Shown: positions 53,137-63,895 of the stretch, in pieces
How positions within the stretch are numbered: the first letter of the stretch is position 1
How the letters are laid out: every line of letters begins with the position of its first letter
Origin: an uncultured Bacteroidales bacterium
Lineage (GTDB): Bacteria > Bacteroidota > Bacteroidia > Bacteroidales > UBA932
Direction: 5' to 3'
DNA length: 64,000 nt
NCBI GenBank assembly: GCA_944326325.1
Contig: CALVDQ010000002.1
Location: forward strand, 101,286 to 165,285
Translations under genes and position numbers: made by a program
The notes under the pieces: model-generated
Told to the model about the DNA's origin: nothing
The model's input: only the letters and a program-made list of their open reading frames with translations
Database searches by the model: none

Positions 53137-55223
53137 AGCTTTTTAAAAGGTATGCTAAATGAAATATTCCTGGAAGAGTTGCCGATCATTATGGTGTAGT
53201 CGCCAGGGTTCGTTTTCCATCCATGCTCCTTGTCATCCCAGAACGCAAGATCCGTACTGTCTATTTCAAATTCAACATCAACGGATTCTCCCGGTTCGAG
53301 ATATACTTTTCGGAATCCTTTCAATTCCTTTTCCGGACGCAGAACGGACGGGGAATTCTCCCTTACATACAGCTGTACGACTTCCGCCCCCTTCATCTTG
53401 CCGGTATTTTTTACATTCACTTTTATTTTTACCGGTTTCCCATCTTTCAGTTTATCTGATGATATCGATGGCTTTGAAATGGAAAAATCCGTATATGACA
53501 GACCGAAACCAAACGGATACTGCGGCTCTATTTTTTTCGTGTCATACCACCTGTAGCCGACAAGAACACCTTCATTATAGTTTACGTCGTAGACATTTAT
53601 CAGCTGTTCGTTCCGGAGTTCCTTATAGAACTGCGCCCCTTTCGGAAGATAACCGTATGCAGGAGAATCCTTGAAGGACTTTTCCAGTGTGACCGGCAGC
53701 TTTCCGGAAGGGTTTGTCTTGCCTGTAATTATGTCCGCCATGGCTTTATATCCGGCCTGACCTCCGTACCACCCGTAAATGATGGCTGCAGCCTTGTCGT
53801 TCCACCCCGACATATCTATGGCTGAACCGGAATTGACAATGACCACAGTATTGCTGTTGTGTCCGGTGACATAATTTAAGAAGGATGTTTCCTCCTTCGG
53901 CAGATAGAATGATCTTTCTACAGATTCCCTGTCTTCGGTACCGGCACTCAGAATTACCACGTCGGCATCCTGCAAGTCAGCGACTGTCGGTTTCTCTATA
54001 TAATATATGGTCTTTCCGAATTCATTTTCGAGTGCTTCTCTCAGTGTTATGTTGCCATATCCTGATACTTCTGCAGCACCGTACCCGCATGCGATATTAT
54101 CTACGAATTTTCCGGTGAGAAGGATTTTCCTGTTTCTGGCAGGGTCAAGAGGCAATATATTGTCCCTGTTTTTCAGAAGGACAATCCCTTCTTCCGCAAC
54201 TTTCTCAGCTACCGCAGCATGTTCAGGATACTTTGACAACAGGGACTTGTCCTGCTTTTCCCTGGACCAGAATCCCATGGCGATTGACGTGGCAAGTATC
54301 GGCCTTGCCATATCGTCAAGATCCTTTTCCGTAATTTTTCCGGAAGCGTACAGTTCCATTACGGATGTCCCGAAGTCGTACGAGCCGGGCATTTCAAGGT
54401 TCTGTCCTGATTTTATTGTCTTTTCAAGATCCCATACGGAATTCCAGTCGGTCATGACAAGCCATTCGAATCCAAGGTGCTTCCTTAAAAGGTCTTTGAT
54501 GACATGGCTGCTTTGTCCTGCCCATTCTCCGTCAATCAGGTTGTATGACGTCATTACGCTCATCGCCCCGGCATCTATACCAGCCTTGAATCCTGGAAAG
54601 TATATTTCATTCATGGCGCGTTCCCCGATCAGGGAGTTGCTGCGTTTCCTGTAGAATTCGGTATTGTTGCCATAGAAATGCTTGAGACAGGCTGCTGTCC
54701 CTGTGCTCTGGAGTCCTCTGACATAGTTGGCTACCATACTTGATATCAGGAAAGGGTCCTCCCCGAAATATTCGAAATTTCTTGTGCATTGGGATTGCCT
54801 GTATATGTTGAGCCCGGGCCCAAGAAGGATGTCTATTCCTCCTGCCCTGCATTCTTCCCCTATGGCTTTTGCATATTCGTATGCCAGTCCGGGAGAAAAT
54901 GTCGAGGCAAGCAATATGGTGGCAGGAAATGCTGTGGAACTGTCCAGCTGGTCAATTATTTCTGGAGAAGGGTGGTTGTTCCTCAAGTTTACTCCCATAC
55001 TTGCGTCGGACATATACACAGGACGTATTCCGAGGTCCTCGAAACCATGTATGAAGAATTTGTCTTTCCCGCGGACCAGCAGAGCCTTTTCCTCGACAGT
55101 CATCTTGTCCAGGATCTCGTCAGCTGCCTTGTATGCAGCTGACGCATCCATTGAAGGTTGGGCCGGGAGCTTGACGAAAGCTCCCGTTGCCATTAATAAC
55201 GTTATGATGATTGCTTTTTTCAT
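53133..55223 (-). CDS. GH3-family glycoside hydrolase
   Basis: A 696-residue secreted enzyme (signal peptide MKKAIIITLLMATGAFVKLPAQ). It has LGIRPVYMSDASMGV, KHFYGNN (Lys181-His182) and the nucleophile Asp259 in WLVMTDWNSVWDL. The second GH3 domain and a fibronectin III-like C-terminal domain (KVNVKNTGKMKGAEVVQLYV, PEKELKGFRKVYLEPGES) follow. Two-domain length favours beta-glucosidase-type rather than the short NagZ type, but a hexosaminidase activity on sialylated glycans cannot be excluded. Start ATG at 55223 opens the signal peptide; 14 more upstream codons are not used. Confidence 0.9.
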   Translation of the reverse strand: MKKAIIITLLMATGAFVKLPAQPSMDASAAYKAADEILDKMTVEEKALLVRGKDKFFIHGFEDLGIRPVYMSDASMGVNLRNNHPSPEIIDQLDSSTAFPATILLASTFSPGLAYEYAKAIGEECRAGGIDILLGPGLNIYRQSQCTRNFEYFGEDPFLISSMVANYVRGLQSTGTAACLKHFYGNNTEFYRKRSNSLIGERAMNEIYFPGFKAGIDAGAMSVMTSYNLIDGEWAGQSSHVIKDLLRKHLGFEWLVMTDWNSVWDLEKTIKSGQNLEMPGSYDFGTSVMELYASGKITEKDLDDMARPILATSIAMGFWSREKQDKSLLSKYPEHAAVAEKVAEEGIVLLKNRDNILPLDPARNRKILLTGKFVDNIACGYGAAEVSGYGNITLREALENEFGKTIYYIEKPTVADLQDADVVILSAGTEDRESVERSFYLPKEETSFLNYVTGHNSNTVVIVNSGSAIDMSGWNDKAAAIIYGWYGGQAGYKAMADIITGKTNPSGKLPVTLEKSFKDSPAYGYLPKGAQFYKELRNEQLINVYDVNYNEGVLVGYRWYDTKKIEPQYPFGFGLSYTDFSISKPSISSDKLKDGKPVKIKVNVKNTGKMKGAEVVQLYVRENSPSVLRPEKELKGFRKVYLEPGESVDVEFEIDSTDLAFWDDKEHGWKTNPGDYTIMIGNSSRNISFSIPFKKL

Positions 55224-55233
55224 TGTCTGCCCA

Positions 55234-56823
55234 TTACCTGTTGTTGTAGAAGTTCTGGATTTCATCTTCAGTCAGAGCCCTGTTGTAGAGCACAAAGTCA
55301 TCGATGCACCCGTTCATGAAGTTCTCTGGAGAGAATACACCTTCCTCATTATACCTGTAATTGCAACCGAGGTAGAACGGGGTAGTTTCAGTCACCTTGT
55401 CCGGTTTCCCCATGGAAGATGCTGCGACTTGTCCGTCTATGTACAGGTAGCTGTCCCTGTTGCCATCCTCATTTTTCTTGTAGACGCATACATAATGATG
55501 CCATTGTCCGTCATCGTACTGTTTCTCGCCCTGATATTCGTTCCAGTTTCCTGATCTGCCGGAATATTCTATACAGAATACCACGTGCTTTTTGTCAGTG
55601 GTGATCCTGAACCACGACTGCTTGGAGCCATTAGGCATGCCTGGACCGGCTCCGTAATGGAATACTGCATACTTCTTCCCGGAAGGAAGTTCATCTGTCT
55701 TTACCCAGCAGGATACGGAGAAGTCCCTGGAGGCATCATAGTATTCCAGAATCTTCTCATCCGGGACACGGAGTATGGAGTATCTGGATGCATCGCCGCC
55801 GTTGAACCTGGCAGAGTAATGACCTTCTGCGTTATCTCCGGTAAAACGTGATTCTGCGTTGAATTCCGTAGTGATGCTCCCTACAGTTTCCAGGGACGGA
55901 TTGATTCCATTAGGCCCGGCATCGGTGTCAGTGCCGTCGAACGGATAGAAGAATACCAGATCTCCGGAAGGAATGACGTTTATATATCCTTCTTTTGTCT
56001 TTTCATCCTCATAGTCGCCTTTGGTGACTTTCATCGTGACTTTATATTTTCCTGGGGAACTGTATGTTACCGTAGGACTCTTTTCGGTTGATGTTGCCGG
56101 ATTCCCTCCTTCGAAAGTCCATTGCCAGCTATCAGGCTCACTTCCGATTGACTTGTCCTCGAATGTTATGGAACCGCCGGCATAGGTGTCGCGACATACG
56201 GCTGTGAAGTCAGCGGATACTGCATCCTTGTCAATGACTGTTATGTAGTCCTTGATTTCTTTCTCTCCTTTGCAGACAGGGTTTTCAGCTACGAGTTTTA
56301 CACTGTATATTCCAGGCTTGGAGAACGTCATCTGCGGATTCTTTTCCGTGGATGTCAGTACCGTACCATCCTGGGATGTGAAAGTCCAAGACCATTTGTC
56401 CGGATATCCGGAACTCTTGTCTGAGAACGTTACGGTTTCGGCATTTGTAACGGAAACTTTGTCAGCCGTGAAATCCACGGTTATCTTGGACGGATAGTTT
56501 ACGGTAATGTACTGTTCCTTTATTATCTCGCTCTTTTCTCCACCTCTTTGCACAGTAAGTGTTACTGAATATGTACCTGGTTGGTTGTAAGTTACTTCCG
56601 GGCTAAAGAGAACGGATGTCTCAGGTTCTCCTCCTTCAAATGTCCAGTTCCATCTTGTAGGGTTTCCGGAAGACGCATCTTTGAACGTCACTTTTTCTCC
56701 TATCCCGATTGTGGTTACATCCGACTCGAAAGTCGCCACAAGCGGTGATATCTCTGATTTCTGGCACGAAGCGGTGATTGCAACTGTCAGGAATGCTGCT
56801 ATATGATAACGTAGGTTTTTCAT
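55234..56823 (-). CDS. PKD-domain and LamG-like lipoprotein
   Basis: A 529-residue lipoprotein (TVAITASCQKSE, Cys20). Three PKD repeats (about 28-115, 118-205, 208-290) are recognisable by WNWTFEGGEPETS, WSWTFTSQDG and WQWTFEGGNPATS. The C-terminal part (about 300-525) is concanavalin/LamG-like (FSVSCWVKTDELPSG, WHHYVCVYKKNEDG). It probably binds a glycan at the cell surface, an SGBP-like role next to SusD and the sialidases. Confidence 0.88.
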   Translation of the reverse strand: MKNLRYHIAAFLTVAITASCQKSEISPLVATFESDVTTIGIGEKVTFKDASSGNPTRWNWTFEGGEPETSVLFSPEVTYNQPGTYSVTLTVQRGGEKSEIIKEQYITVNYPSKITVDFTADKVSVTNAETVTFSDKSSGYPDKWSWTFTSQDGTVLTSTEKNPQMTFSKPGIYSVKLVAENPVCKGEKEIKDYITVIDKDAVSADFTAVCRDTYAGGSITFEDKSIGSEPDSWQWTFEGGNPATSTEKSPTVTYSSPGKYKVTMKVTKGDYEDEKTKEGYINVIPSGDLVFFYPFDGTDTDAGPNGINPSLETVGSITTEFNAESRFTGDNAEGHYSARFNGGDASRYSILRVPDEKILEYYDASRDFSVSCWVKTDELPSGKKYAVFHYGAGPGMPNGSKQSWFRITTDKKHVVFCIEYSGRSGNWNEYQGEKQYDDGQWHHYVCVYKKNEDGNRDSYLYIDGQVAASSMGKPDKVTETTPFYLGCNYRYNEEGVFSPENFMNGCIDDFVLYNRALTEDEIQNFYNNR

Positions 56824-56828
56824 TTCAA

Positions 56829-57968
56829 TTATTTTTTTAGAGTTTTGAAACTTATTTTCTGATATGAGTTCGCTGTCCCGTTTTCATAAAGGATGAACAG
56901 TTCGTCATCATTAAGTGATACAATGTCCGAGTAGGCTGATTTTCCTTCGTATATGAGACTACTCCAGTTATCCCAGTTCGCGCCATCGTCCGGACTTTTC
57001 TTTACGGTCATGTGATCTCTGGTGGAACTTGCTGAATTGGAGAAATACAGTACATGTTTCCCGTCCACGGATGTATTCAGCATGCTGCCTTGGCAGACAG
57101 GATCTATCAGATCCCTGTTAGGAGAACTTTCCGACCATGTTTCCCCTCCGTCCTCGCTGTAGGCTATTGTCCGGAAAGTTCCTGAATTTCTCATGTTGAG
57201 GATAAGCCGCCCGTCGGAAGTTTCGGCAACAGTACATTCGTTCCCGCCCTTCACTGTGCCTCCGAACTGCCAGCTCTGTCCGTTGTCGTCAGACCATATC
57301 ACGAACGAATACTGCTGGCGGCCCGGGCCGACTTCGATACAGTCGCAGGGAATCAGTATCCTGCCTTTGTATTTACCGGAAGAAACCACCATTCCATGGC
57401 AAGGTCCGGTTGCGTACCATCCCCAGTCTTCGTGTTTGACCTGCGAAGTTATTTCCTCAGGGTCTGACCAGGAGATTCCGTCATCGTCTGAAAAGGTATG
57501 ATAGACTCTTCTGGTGTCTTTGCTTGTTCCCTGGTTGATTTCTCCGATTGTATCATCTCCATCATTCCAGGTCATGAGCAGATGTATCCTGCCTGTAGCA
57601 GGGTCTACGACCGGGGAGGGGTTGCCGCAGGTGTTACCGTTGTCATCCCATATTATCTGCATCTTGCTCCATGTTTTCCCTCCGTCTGTTGACCGTTTCA
57701 GGACAAGGTCAATATCTCCGGTGTCGGATCCGCTGAATTTCCGTCCTTCGGCGAAAGCAAGCAGTGTCCCTTTTTGTGAAAGGACCACGGCTGGAATCCT
57801 GAATTGCCTGTATCCGTCCGTGTTTTCCACATACAGGTCGGATGTCGGTGCCGCAGGCTTCTGGTTATCGGAAGTATTGGTGTCGGCATTGTCCTTGCCG
57901 CATCCTGCCATGATGTTTGTACAGACTGAAAAAATAAGGACTGAAGAAATAAAGTTTTTCACGATCAT
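56829..57968 (-). CDS. GH33 sialidase, lipoprotein
   Basis: A 379-residue sialidase with lipobox NIMAGCGKDN (Cys23). It has FRIP (Arg57), FAEGRKFSGSDTGDIDLV, and Asp boxes STDGGKTW, SDDDGISW, SDDNGQSW, SEDGGETW and SPDDGANW. Negatively charged residues after the Cys fit a Bacteroidetes surface-export signal. It would release sialic acid outside the cell. It overlaps the next sialidase by 4 nt. Confidence 0.92.
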   Translation of the reverse strand: MIVKNFISSVLIFSVCTNIMAGCGKDNADTNTSDNQKPAAPTSDLYVENTDGYRQFRIPAVVLSQKGTLLAFAEGRKFSGSDTGDIDLVLKRSTDGGKTWSKMQIIWDDNGNTCGNPSPVVDPATGRIHLLMTWNDGDDTIGEINQGTSKDTRRVYHTFSDDDGISWSDPEEITSQVKHEDWGWYATGPCHGMVVSSGKYKGRILIPCDCIEVGPGRQQYSFVIWSDDNGQSWQFGGTVKGGNECTVAETSDGRLILNMRNSGTFRTIAYSEDGGETWSESSPNRDLIDPVCQGSMLNTSVDGKHVLYFSNSASSTRDHMTVKKSPDDGANWDNWSSLIYEGKSAYSDIVSLNDDELFILYENGTANSYQKISFKTLKK

Positions 57969-59122
57969 CGTATTGATGTTTTTGAGATAATTTTAAAATC
58001 AAGACCGTCCGTGTACCTGTTCTTTCCGCCTTCATAATATACGGCGACCTTGTCGTCTGAAATTTCTACAAGATCTGAATACCCTGATTTGCCGGGATAT
58101 ACTATATATTGGCCTGACCAGGTTTTCCCATCGTCGTCACTTTTCTTGACAGTCATGTTTATGCGTTCCGTTGCAGAAGCCGCATTTGAAAAGAACAGAC
58201 AGTTTCCGTCATTTATGATGCTTCCCTGGCAGGCACAGTCTATAAGACCGTTGTCTGTCTGTGGTGCCGACCATGTCTCACCTCCGTCAGAACTGGTGCT
58301 ATATTTCCTGTAAAACCCGTCAGATGCTCTCATGTTCAACATTAGAGTACCATCCTGGAGCTCTACTACAGAGCACTCTCCCACTCCTCCGGAAGGGGTC
58401 GGCTTCCCTGCATGCCATGTTTTTCCGTTGTCATCCGAGTATGCGGTATGGGAGTATGACACGACCTTGCCGCTTTCTTTTACGGTAAAATAGTTTGGCG
58501 ATACCAGCCGTCCCTCATGTTCTCCTGTCTTTATCATTATTCCGTGACATGGCCCGGTGGCGTACCAGTTCCAGGATTCTTCTTTTATCGCGGAAGTTAT
58601 TTCTACAGGATCGGACCATGTCTTACCGTCATCGGTCGAGTAACAGTAGAACGGCCTCCTTGTGTCTTTCCCCGTACCCTGGGTGATTGTCCCCCATTTG
58701 TCTTCACCGTTGTTCCAGGTCATGAGCAAATGTATGATGCCGTCTTTCCCGACTATAGGTACCGGATTTCCGCAGGTGTTTTTGCCGTCGTCCCAGACTG
58801 TGATACTCTCGCTCCATGTTTCGCCATCGTCGGCAGATCTCTTGACAACCAGGTCAATGTCTCCGCTGTCTCCTGCGCTTCTGGTGCGTCGGGCTTCCGC
58901 AAAGGCAAGAAGTGCCCCGCTTTCAGTCTTGACTATGGACGGTATTCTGTATACCTCATATCCGTTTTCTCCCTGTTCGTATACATAGTTGAACTCAGAT
59001 TCCTCCGGAGGTTCAATCGGAGTATCTGGAAAACCAGATGCTCCGGAACTCTCCTTCTGGCAGGATTGCATACAGGCCAGGACTGCGATTATGACCAGAG
59101 AATGCATTTTAAAGATTTTCAT
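57965..59122 (-). CDS. GH33 sialidase, lipoprotein
   Basis: A 385-residue sialidase with lipobox LACMQSCQKESS (Cys21). It has YRIP (Arg59), FAEARRTRSAGDSGDIDLV, and Asp boxes SADDGETW, STDDGKTW, SDDNGKTW, SSDGGETW and SDDDGKTW. It resembles its neighbour closely in layout (both near 380 residues), which suggests a tandem duplication. It overlaps the start of the SusD gene by 14 nt. Confidence 0.92.
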   Translation of the reverse strand: MKIFKMHSLVIIAVLACMQSCQKESSGASGFPDTPIEPPEESEFNYVYEQGENGYEVYRIPSIVKTESGALLAFAEARRTRSAGDSGDIDLVVKRSADDGETWSESITVWDDGKNTCGNPVPIVGKDGIIHLLMTWNNGEDKWGTITQGTGKDTRRPFYCYSTDDGKTWSDPVEITSAIKEESWNWYATGPCHGIMIKTGEHEGRLVSPNYFTVKESGKVVSYSHTAYSDDNGKTWHAGKPTPSGGVGECSVVELQDGTLMLNMRASDGFYRKYSTSSDGGETWSAPQTDNGLIDCACQGSIINDGNCLFFSNAASATERINMTVKKSDDDGKTWSGQYIVYPGKSGYSDLVEISDDKVAVYYEGGKNRYTDGLDFKIISKTSIR

Positions 59123-60584
59123 ATCCTTCTGTCTGTGTCAGATTGTGGTTTCTGTCAAGGTCCCTCAACGGAATCGCGCAGTAAAGCGGTATTATGGTAC
59201 CCTGGTCTTTCTTGTTCTTGAGATTAGGCACTTCTTCATAGACATCGATGACCCCCTCATAATGGAATCTGAGCAGGTCAGGCCAACGCTTGCGCTCAAG
59301 ATAGAATTCCCTTCCGCGTTCATCCAGGATTTCCTTTTCAACGGAGAGTTTGTCCATGGCACCTGCGTATTGTCCTATCCGGGCTCTATCCCTAACCTTG
59401 TTCAATTCGGTTACCGCTTCCGGAATCTGTCCAAGTGCCGCGTATGCCTCGGCTTTGAACATATACATTTCCGCAAGTCTGTAAATGATGATGTCACAGT
59501 CGTAAGACCTGTTGTCAGTAGCAGTCACGGTCCCTTTCATCTTGTTGTCGAAAATTCCTATCGTATTTCCGGATGCGTCTACTGCAGTGATTATGGAAGC
59601 ATCTTTCCTTATGTCGCCGGGATATGTGTCCAGAAGTGATATCAGTTTGTCACTTGGTGCGTATGTGCTTCTGGTTCCGCTCATAGAATATGCTATCTGG
59701 TCCTTGTTGACGGCGTTTCTCACAAAAATCTCTCTCGGTTTCAATGTTCTGCTGTACTGCGCATCCTTTTCAAGATATTCAAAGTGAATGGCGAATATGA
59801 CTTCTTTCCCTTTTTTGTTTCCTGTATCATATATAGCGGAAAAGTCTTCTTCAAGTGACAACCCTTCACTTGCGAGATCGGCATAAGTTATGACATCTTT
59901 AAGATCTTGATCTGTTCCGTTGAGAACTTTTGCCTTCCAGAGAAGAATATCCGCTTTCAATGCGTAGCAGGATGGACGGGATGCCCGGCTTTTACCGGCT
60001 ACGTAGCCGTCTGCAGGAAAGAGACTTATGGCAGAGTCTACATCTTCCAGTGCCCGGGCGATGACTTCTTCAGCAGGAGATCTTCCGAGTTTTGGCTTGT
60101 CAGAACCTTCTGTAGGCTCCAGTTCTATAGGAGCATCTCCCCATACCCTGGCTATGCAGAAATACATGTAAGCTCTGATGAAGTACGTTTCGGCCATTGC
60201 CTGGTTGCGCTCGGATTCAACTCCGTACTCTACTTGCGGAGCATACTCCAGAAGCATGTTGCAGTGCTGGATTACAGTATAATAGCTGTCCCATCCCTGT
60301 CCGTTTTGCGAAGTGAGGTTTTGTGCCCACATATTTGACGGACCTCCTTCCAGCCCTGTTACGAATTCATCACCCCTGTCCTCGAAATGAGCCGTCTGAT
60401 TGCAGGCATCGCGGAGGCTCGTATAGATACCTACCAGGTAACTGTCCACATCTCCTTTGCTTTGCCAGTACCCGTCACCGGAAATGGTTGATATAGTGTC
60501 TACATCAAGCAGTCCGCATGAAGTGAACAGGCAAAGAAGCAAACTCGTGGAAAAAATTTTTATCTTTCTCATATTTATCTTCAT
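59109..60584 (-). CDS. SusD/RagB-family lipoprotein of the sialic-acid PUL
   Basis: A 491-residue lipoprotein (LLLCLFTSCGLLDVD, Cys23). It has QTAHFEDRGDEFVTG, the AMAETYFIRAYMYFCIARVWGDAPIE TPR-like helix region, and the C-terminal RLAEMYMFKAEAYAALGQI and RGREFYLERKRWPDLLRF. It caps the adjacent SusC. An internal ATG at 60572 would give a start four residues later. It begins 22 nt after susC. Confidence 0.93.
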   Translation of the reverse strand: MKINMRKIKIFSTSLLLCLFTSCGLLDVDTISTISGDGYWQSKGDVDSYLVGIYTSLRDACNQTAHFEDRGDEFVTGLEGGPSNMWAQNLTSQNGQGWDSYYTVIQHCNMLLEYAPQVEYGVESERNQAMAETYFIRAYMYFCIARVWGDAPIELEPTEGSDKPKLGRSPAEEVIARALEDVDSAISLFPADGYVAGKSRASRPSCYALKADILLWKAKVLNGTDQDLKDVITYADLASEGLSLEEDFSAIYDTGNKKGKEVIFAIHFEYLEKDAQYSRTLKPREIFVRNAVNKDQIAYSMSGTRSTYAPSDKLISLLDTYPGDIRKDASIITAVDASGNTIGIFDNKMKGTVTATDNRSYDCDIIIYRLAEMYMFKAEAYAALGQIPEAVTELNKVRDRARIGQYAGAMDKLSVEKEILDERGREFYLERKRWPDLLRFHYEGVIDVYEEVPNLKNKKDQGTIIPLYCAIPLRDLDRNHNLTQTEGYENL

Positions 60585-60605
60585 ATTTAATTGGAAAATA
60601 GTCTG

Positions 60606-63600
60606 TCAGAATGTCAGGTTCACCCCTACGTTGAACTGGGTAGGTCTCGGGTATGTACCATAGTCCAGACCTGTGTATATCTCAGGGAACATTCCTTCAT
60701 ATGCTTTGATATAACCAAGATTATATGCACCGGCAAATACCTCCATGCCGCTCATTCTTATCTTGTTCATCCAGCGTTCCGGCAGTCTCCAGCTGAGGGA
60801 TACTTCCCTGAATGCAAGGTAGTCCCCTTTACTGTAATAAAGGCTGTTGTTGGATGCACCATCTTTTGAGTTTCCTATCTGGTTGTCCCACCTTGCATGG
60901 TTTCTGTACTGATAGTCATAGTCACTCTGTACAGTGTATTTCGGGTACTTTGTACCGTCACCGGCATATTGCCAGGTATTTGTCATACATTCTTCAATGG
61001 CATTGTTGTTATTTCGGGTGCTTCCCATTATCTGGGCTTTGAAACCATTGTCAATAACATGTCCGATGGCGTAGTCCATAGCGATTCTCAGAGTGAAATT
61101 CTTGTAGGACAGGGTGTTAACGAGACCTCCAACCTTGTCCGGCCTTATGTAGCCCATGAATATCATGTCGTGCGAGTCAAGGACACCGTCATTGTTCACA
61201 TCTTCAAATATGGCATCTCCGGCATGTTTCTTTCGGCTCTGGGCATTAGGGTCGATAGGAGCCAGCGCTGCTTCTTCCTCTGTCTGATATGTCCCGAGAT
61301 AGTGGAATGCCCAACGTCCTCCGAACCTTTCACCTTCAGCAAAGCCACCCACTTTCACTTCCTTGCCGGCCTCGCGGTCCCAGGCGAAGTTTCCGCCTAT
61401 CCTGTTCTTTTCTTCACCGTTTTCAGGAAGTTCTGCAACTATGGACCGGTTGTAGGCGAATGTAAAACTGAGATCCCACCTGAAGTTCTTTGACATGACA
61501 GGAGTGGCGCTCAATTCAATTTCAACACCGTTGTTCCTGATAGTTCCATAGTTGCTTTTTATGGAATCAAATCCAGTCGAACTCCACAGAGGAAGATCGT
61601 ACAGTCTGTCGTATGTCAGTTTGCGGTAAAAGTCTACAAGAAGGTTGAGACGGTCGTTGAAAAAACCAAGGTCGATACCGACATCAAATGATTCGGTAGT
61701 CTCCCATTTGAGGTCATTGTTCTTGAGGGTAGTATTTAATATTCCAACCTTACCTTCGTAAGGCGTGCCTGTGACCTTGTATTCGCCTCGCGAGTCTGCA
61801 ATACTCAGGTTATTGTTTCCTGTAAGTCCGTAGCTTGCCCTCCATTTCCACCGGCTAACTACAGCATCAAGCGGTCTGAAGAAATTTTCCCTGTGCATGT
61901 TCCAACCGGCGGATACTCCAGGGAAATATCCCCACCTGTGACCGTCTGAAAAACGGGAGGAACCGTCGGCCCTGAAACTTGCCGAAACCATATATTTGCC
62001 GTCATAGTCATAGCTGACACGCCCGAAGTAACTCAACATCGCTTCATATCTCCTTGTAGAGCTTACTCTCTGCGTGCTGTCGGCAGTGGCATTGAGTGTA
62101 GGTATCAGGTCAGTGGCAGCTCCGCTTCCGCTGCCCTCCAGCCTGTAGCTGTAGTCATTTGTCCAGCTTGCTCCGGCAACGGCGCCGATATTGTGTTTGT
62201 TAATTTTTTTGTCATACGACAAAAGAAGATCGGCCTGAAGGTGTCTGTCATATCCGTGAGATGCAGATGCCGGTCTTATGGCATTTCCTGTAGTTTCATT
62301 CATGGCCTCAAATGCATTTGATATGCCTTCTGTGCCGAAGTAGTAGAATGACGGCTTGAATGAAAGACCAGGTATGATGTCCCATTGTGCCCCTACCTGG
62401 AAGTTTGTCCTGTACACGACCTGATTGCTGTAGTTTGTCTTATAGTATATTTCATACAGTCTGTTCGTGAAAGAGGAGATACCTTCTCCCGGCGCAGGCG
62501 TTCCGTCTTCATAGTAGAGTCTGTATGTAGGAGGCATCCGAATATTCCTGGATATAGCATTGTTGGTGTTTGATGCTCCCTTCATGTCTCTGACTGTTAG
62601 CGATGCTTTAGTGAACATCTTCCACTTCTCGCTCAACTTGTAGTCTCCGTTGAACAGGATACTGTAGTTCTTGTAGCTTGTTCCCCGGAGCGTACCGTCC
62701 TGGTTGAGATACCGCAGTCCGACATAATAATGAACTGCATCAGTACCACCGGAAACGTTCAGGTCTACTTCGTGCTTGTAGCCGGTATGGAATGTTGCAT
62801 CCTGGAAGTCATTGTCCTGGAAAATGAGTTGTCTTCCTGTTACAGGATCTGCCATTGTCTCCCAACCCTCGTTTTCCAGAAGATGGCTGACATAGTCCTG
62901 TCCGTAATTGGCGAGATAAACATCCAGGAATTCGAGGGTGTTGGCTGAGTTTCTCGGATTCCCTGTGGACATGCCGAATGACCCGCTCAAGAACGTCTCA
63001 GGATTTGCCACTCCGTTATATGTCAGTTCTTCTCTGTTGAATTTTGCCGTGTTGGACCGAGTGAGATATACATAATCACGGGCATTGAGCAACGGCAGTC
63101 TTTGCGGTTTCTGCTCTACTCCGAAAGTGTACCTGAAATTTACGGTAGGCTTTCCTTTACTCCCTGCTTTTGTCGTGACTAACAGTATCCCGTTTGCTGC
63201 CCTGGCTCCGTAAATTGCCGTAGAAGCTGCGTCCTTGAGGACAACTATGCTCTCGATGTCAGCCGGGTTCATATCCGTGATGCCGCGGAATCCCTGGGAA
63301 ATGACACCGTCCACGATGATAAGAGGAGCATCGCCCTCAGGTGAAGTTGAACTACCGCCTCGTATGAAGATTTTAGGGTCTGCACCCGGTTGTCCGCTGG
63401 ATATTTCCAGAGACAGTCCAGGTACCTTTCCCTGAAGCTGCATGAGAGGATTCTGTCCAGGAGCTCTTTCGAACTCTTTCTCATCGACCATTGATATGGA
63501 GTTGGTGATCAGAGTTCTGGACTGCTTGCCATATCCGATTGCAACGACTTCGTCAAGCATCATTGCATCAGTTTCCATTGTTACGTTTATGACAGCACGT

Positions 63601-63883
63601 CCGTTGACCGGGATTTCTTGTGTGGTCATACCGATGAAGGAGAAGATCAGTATGTCATCGGTATCGGCATTGATTTTATATTCTCCGTTTTCATCGCATG
63701 TTGTTCCGGTGAGTGTCCCTTTGATCTGGACGGATACTCCCGGCATGGTTTCTCCATTTTCATCGGATACGGTTCCTGTCACGGTAAACCCCGTCTGGGC
63801 GAAAACTGTCTGGGGGGGGTAATAGTCAAAGATAACAATGCGGATAATAGGAATAATCCGAATTTTAGTGCTATTTTATTCAT
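60606..63883 (-). CDS. SusC/RagA-type TonB-dependent transporter, frameshifted at a C8 tract
   Basis: The gene should start at ATG 63883 (MNKIALKFGLFLLSALLSLTIT) and code for about 1090 residues. A carboxypeptidase-like domain (VTGTVSDENGETMPGVSVQIKG), plug (VAIGYGKQSRTLITNSIS, PLIIVDGVIS), and a barrel ending in FNVGVNLTF are clear. Unlike the first SusC it has no STN domain. At 63812-63819 the coding strand has eight C residues; in the signal-peptide frame this leads to a stop a few codons on. With nine (or six) C residues the frame continues as PPQTVFAQTGFTVTG, a normal signal-peptidase site. So the gene is OFF as given, or contains an error. A GTG at 63782 could start only a protein lacking a signal peptide. 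Confidence 0.9.
63812..63819 (-). repeat. C8 homopolymer (G8 on the plus strand) in the susC signal-peptide region
   Basis: Eight C residues on the coding strand, immediately after the hydrophobic core of the signal peptide. They put the two halves of susC in different frames. This is the second long G/C run in the window. Confidence 0.92.
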
Positions 63884-63895
63884 AATGGTTATTGT

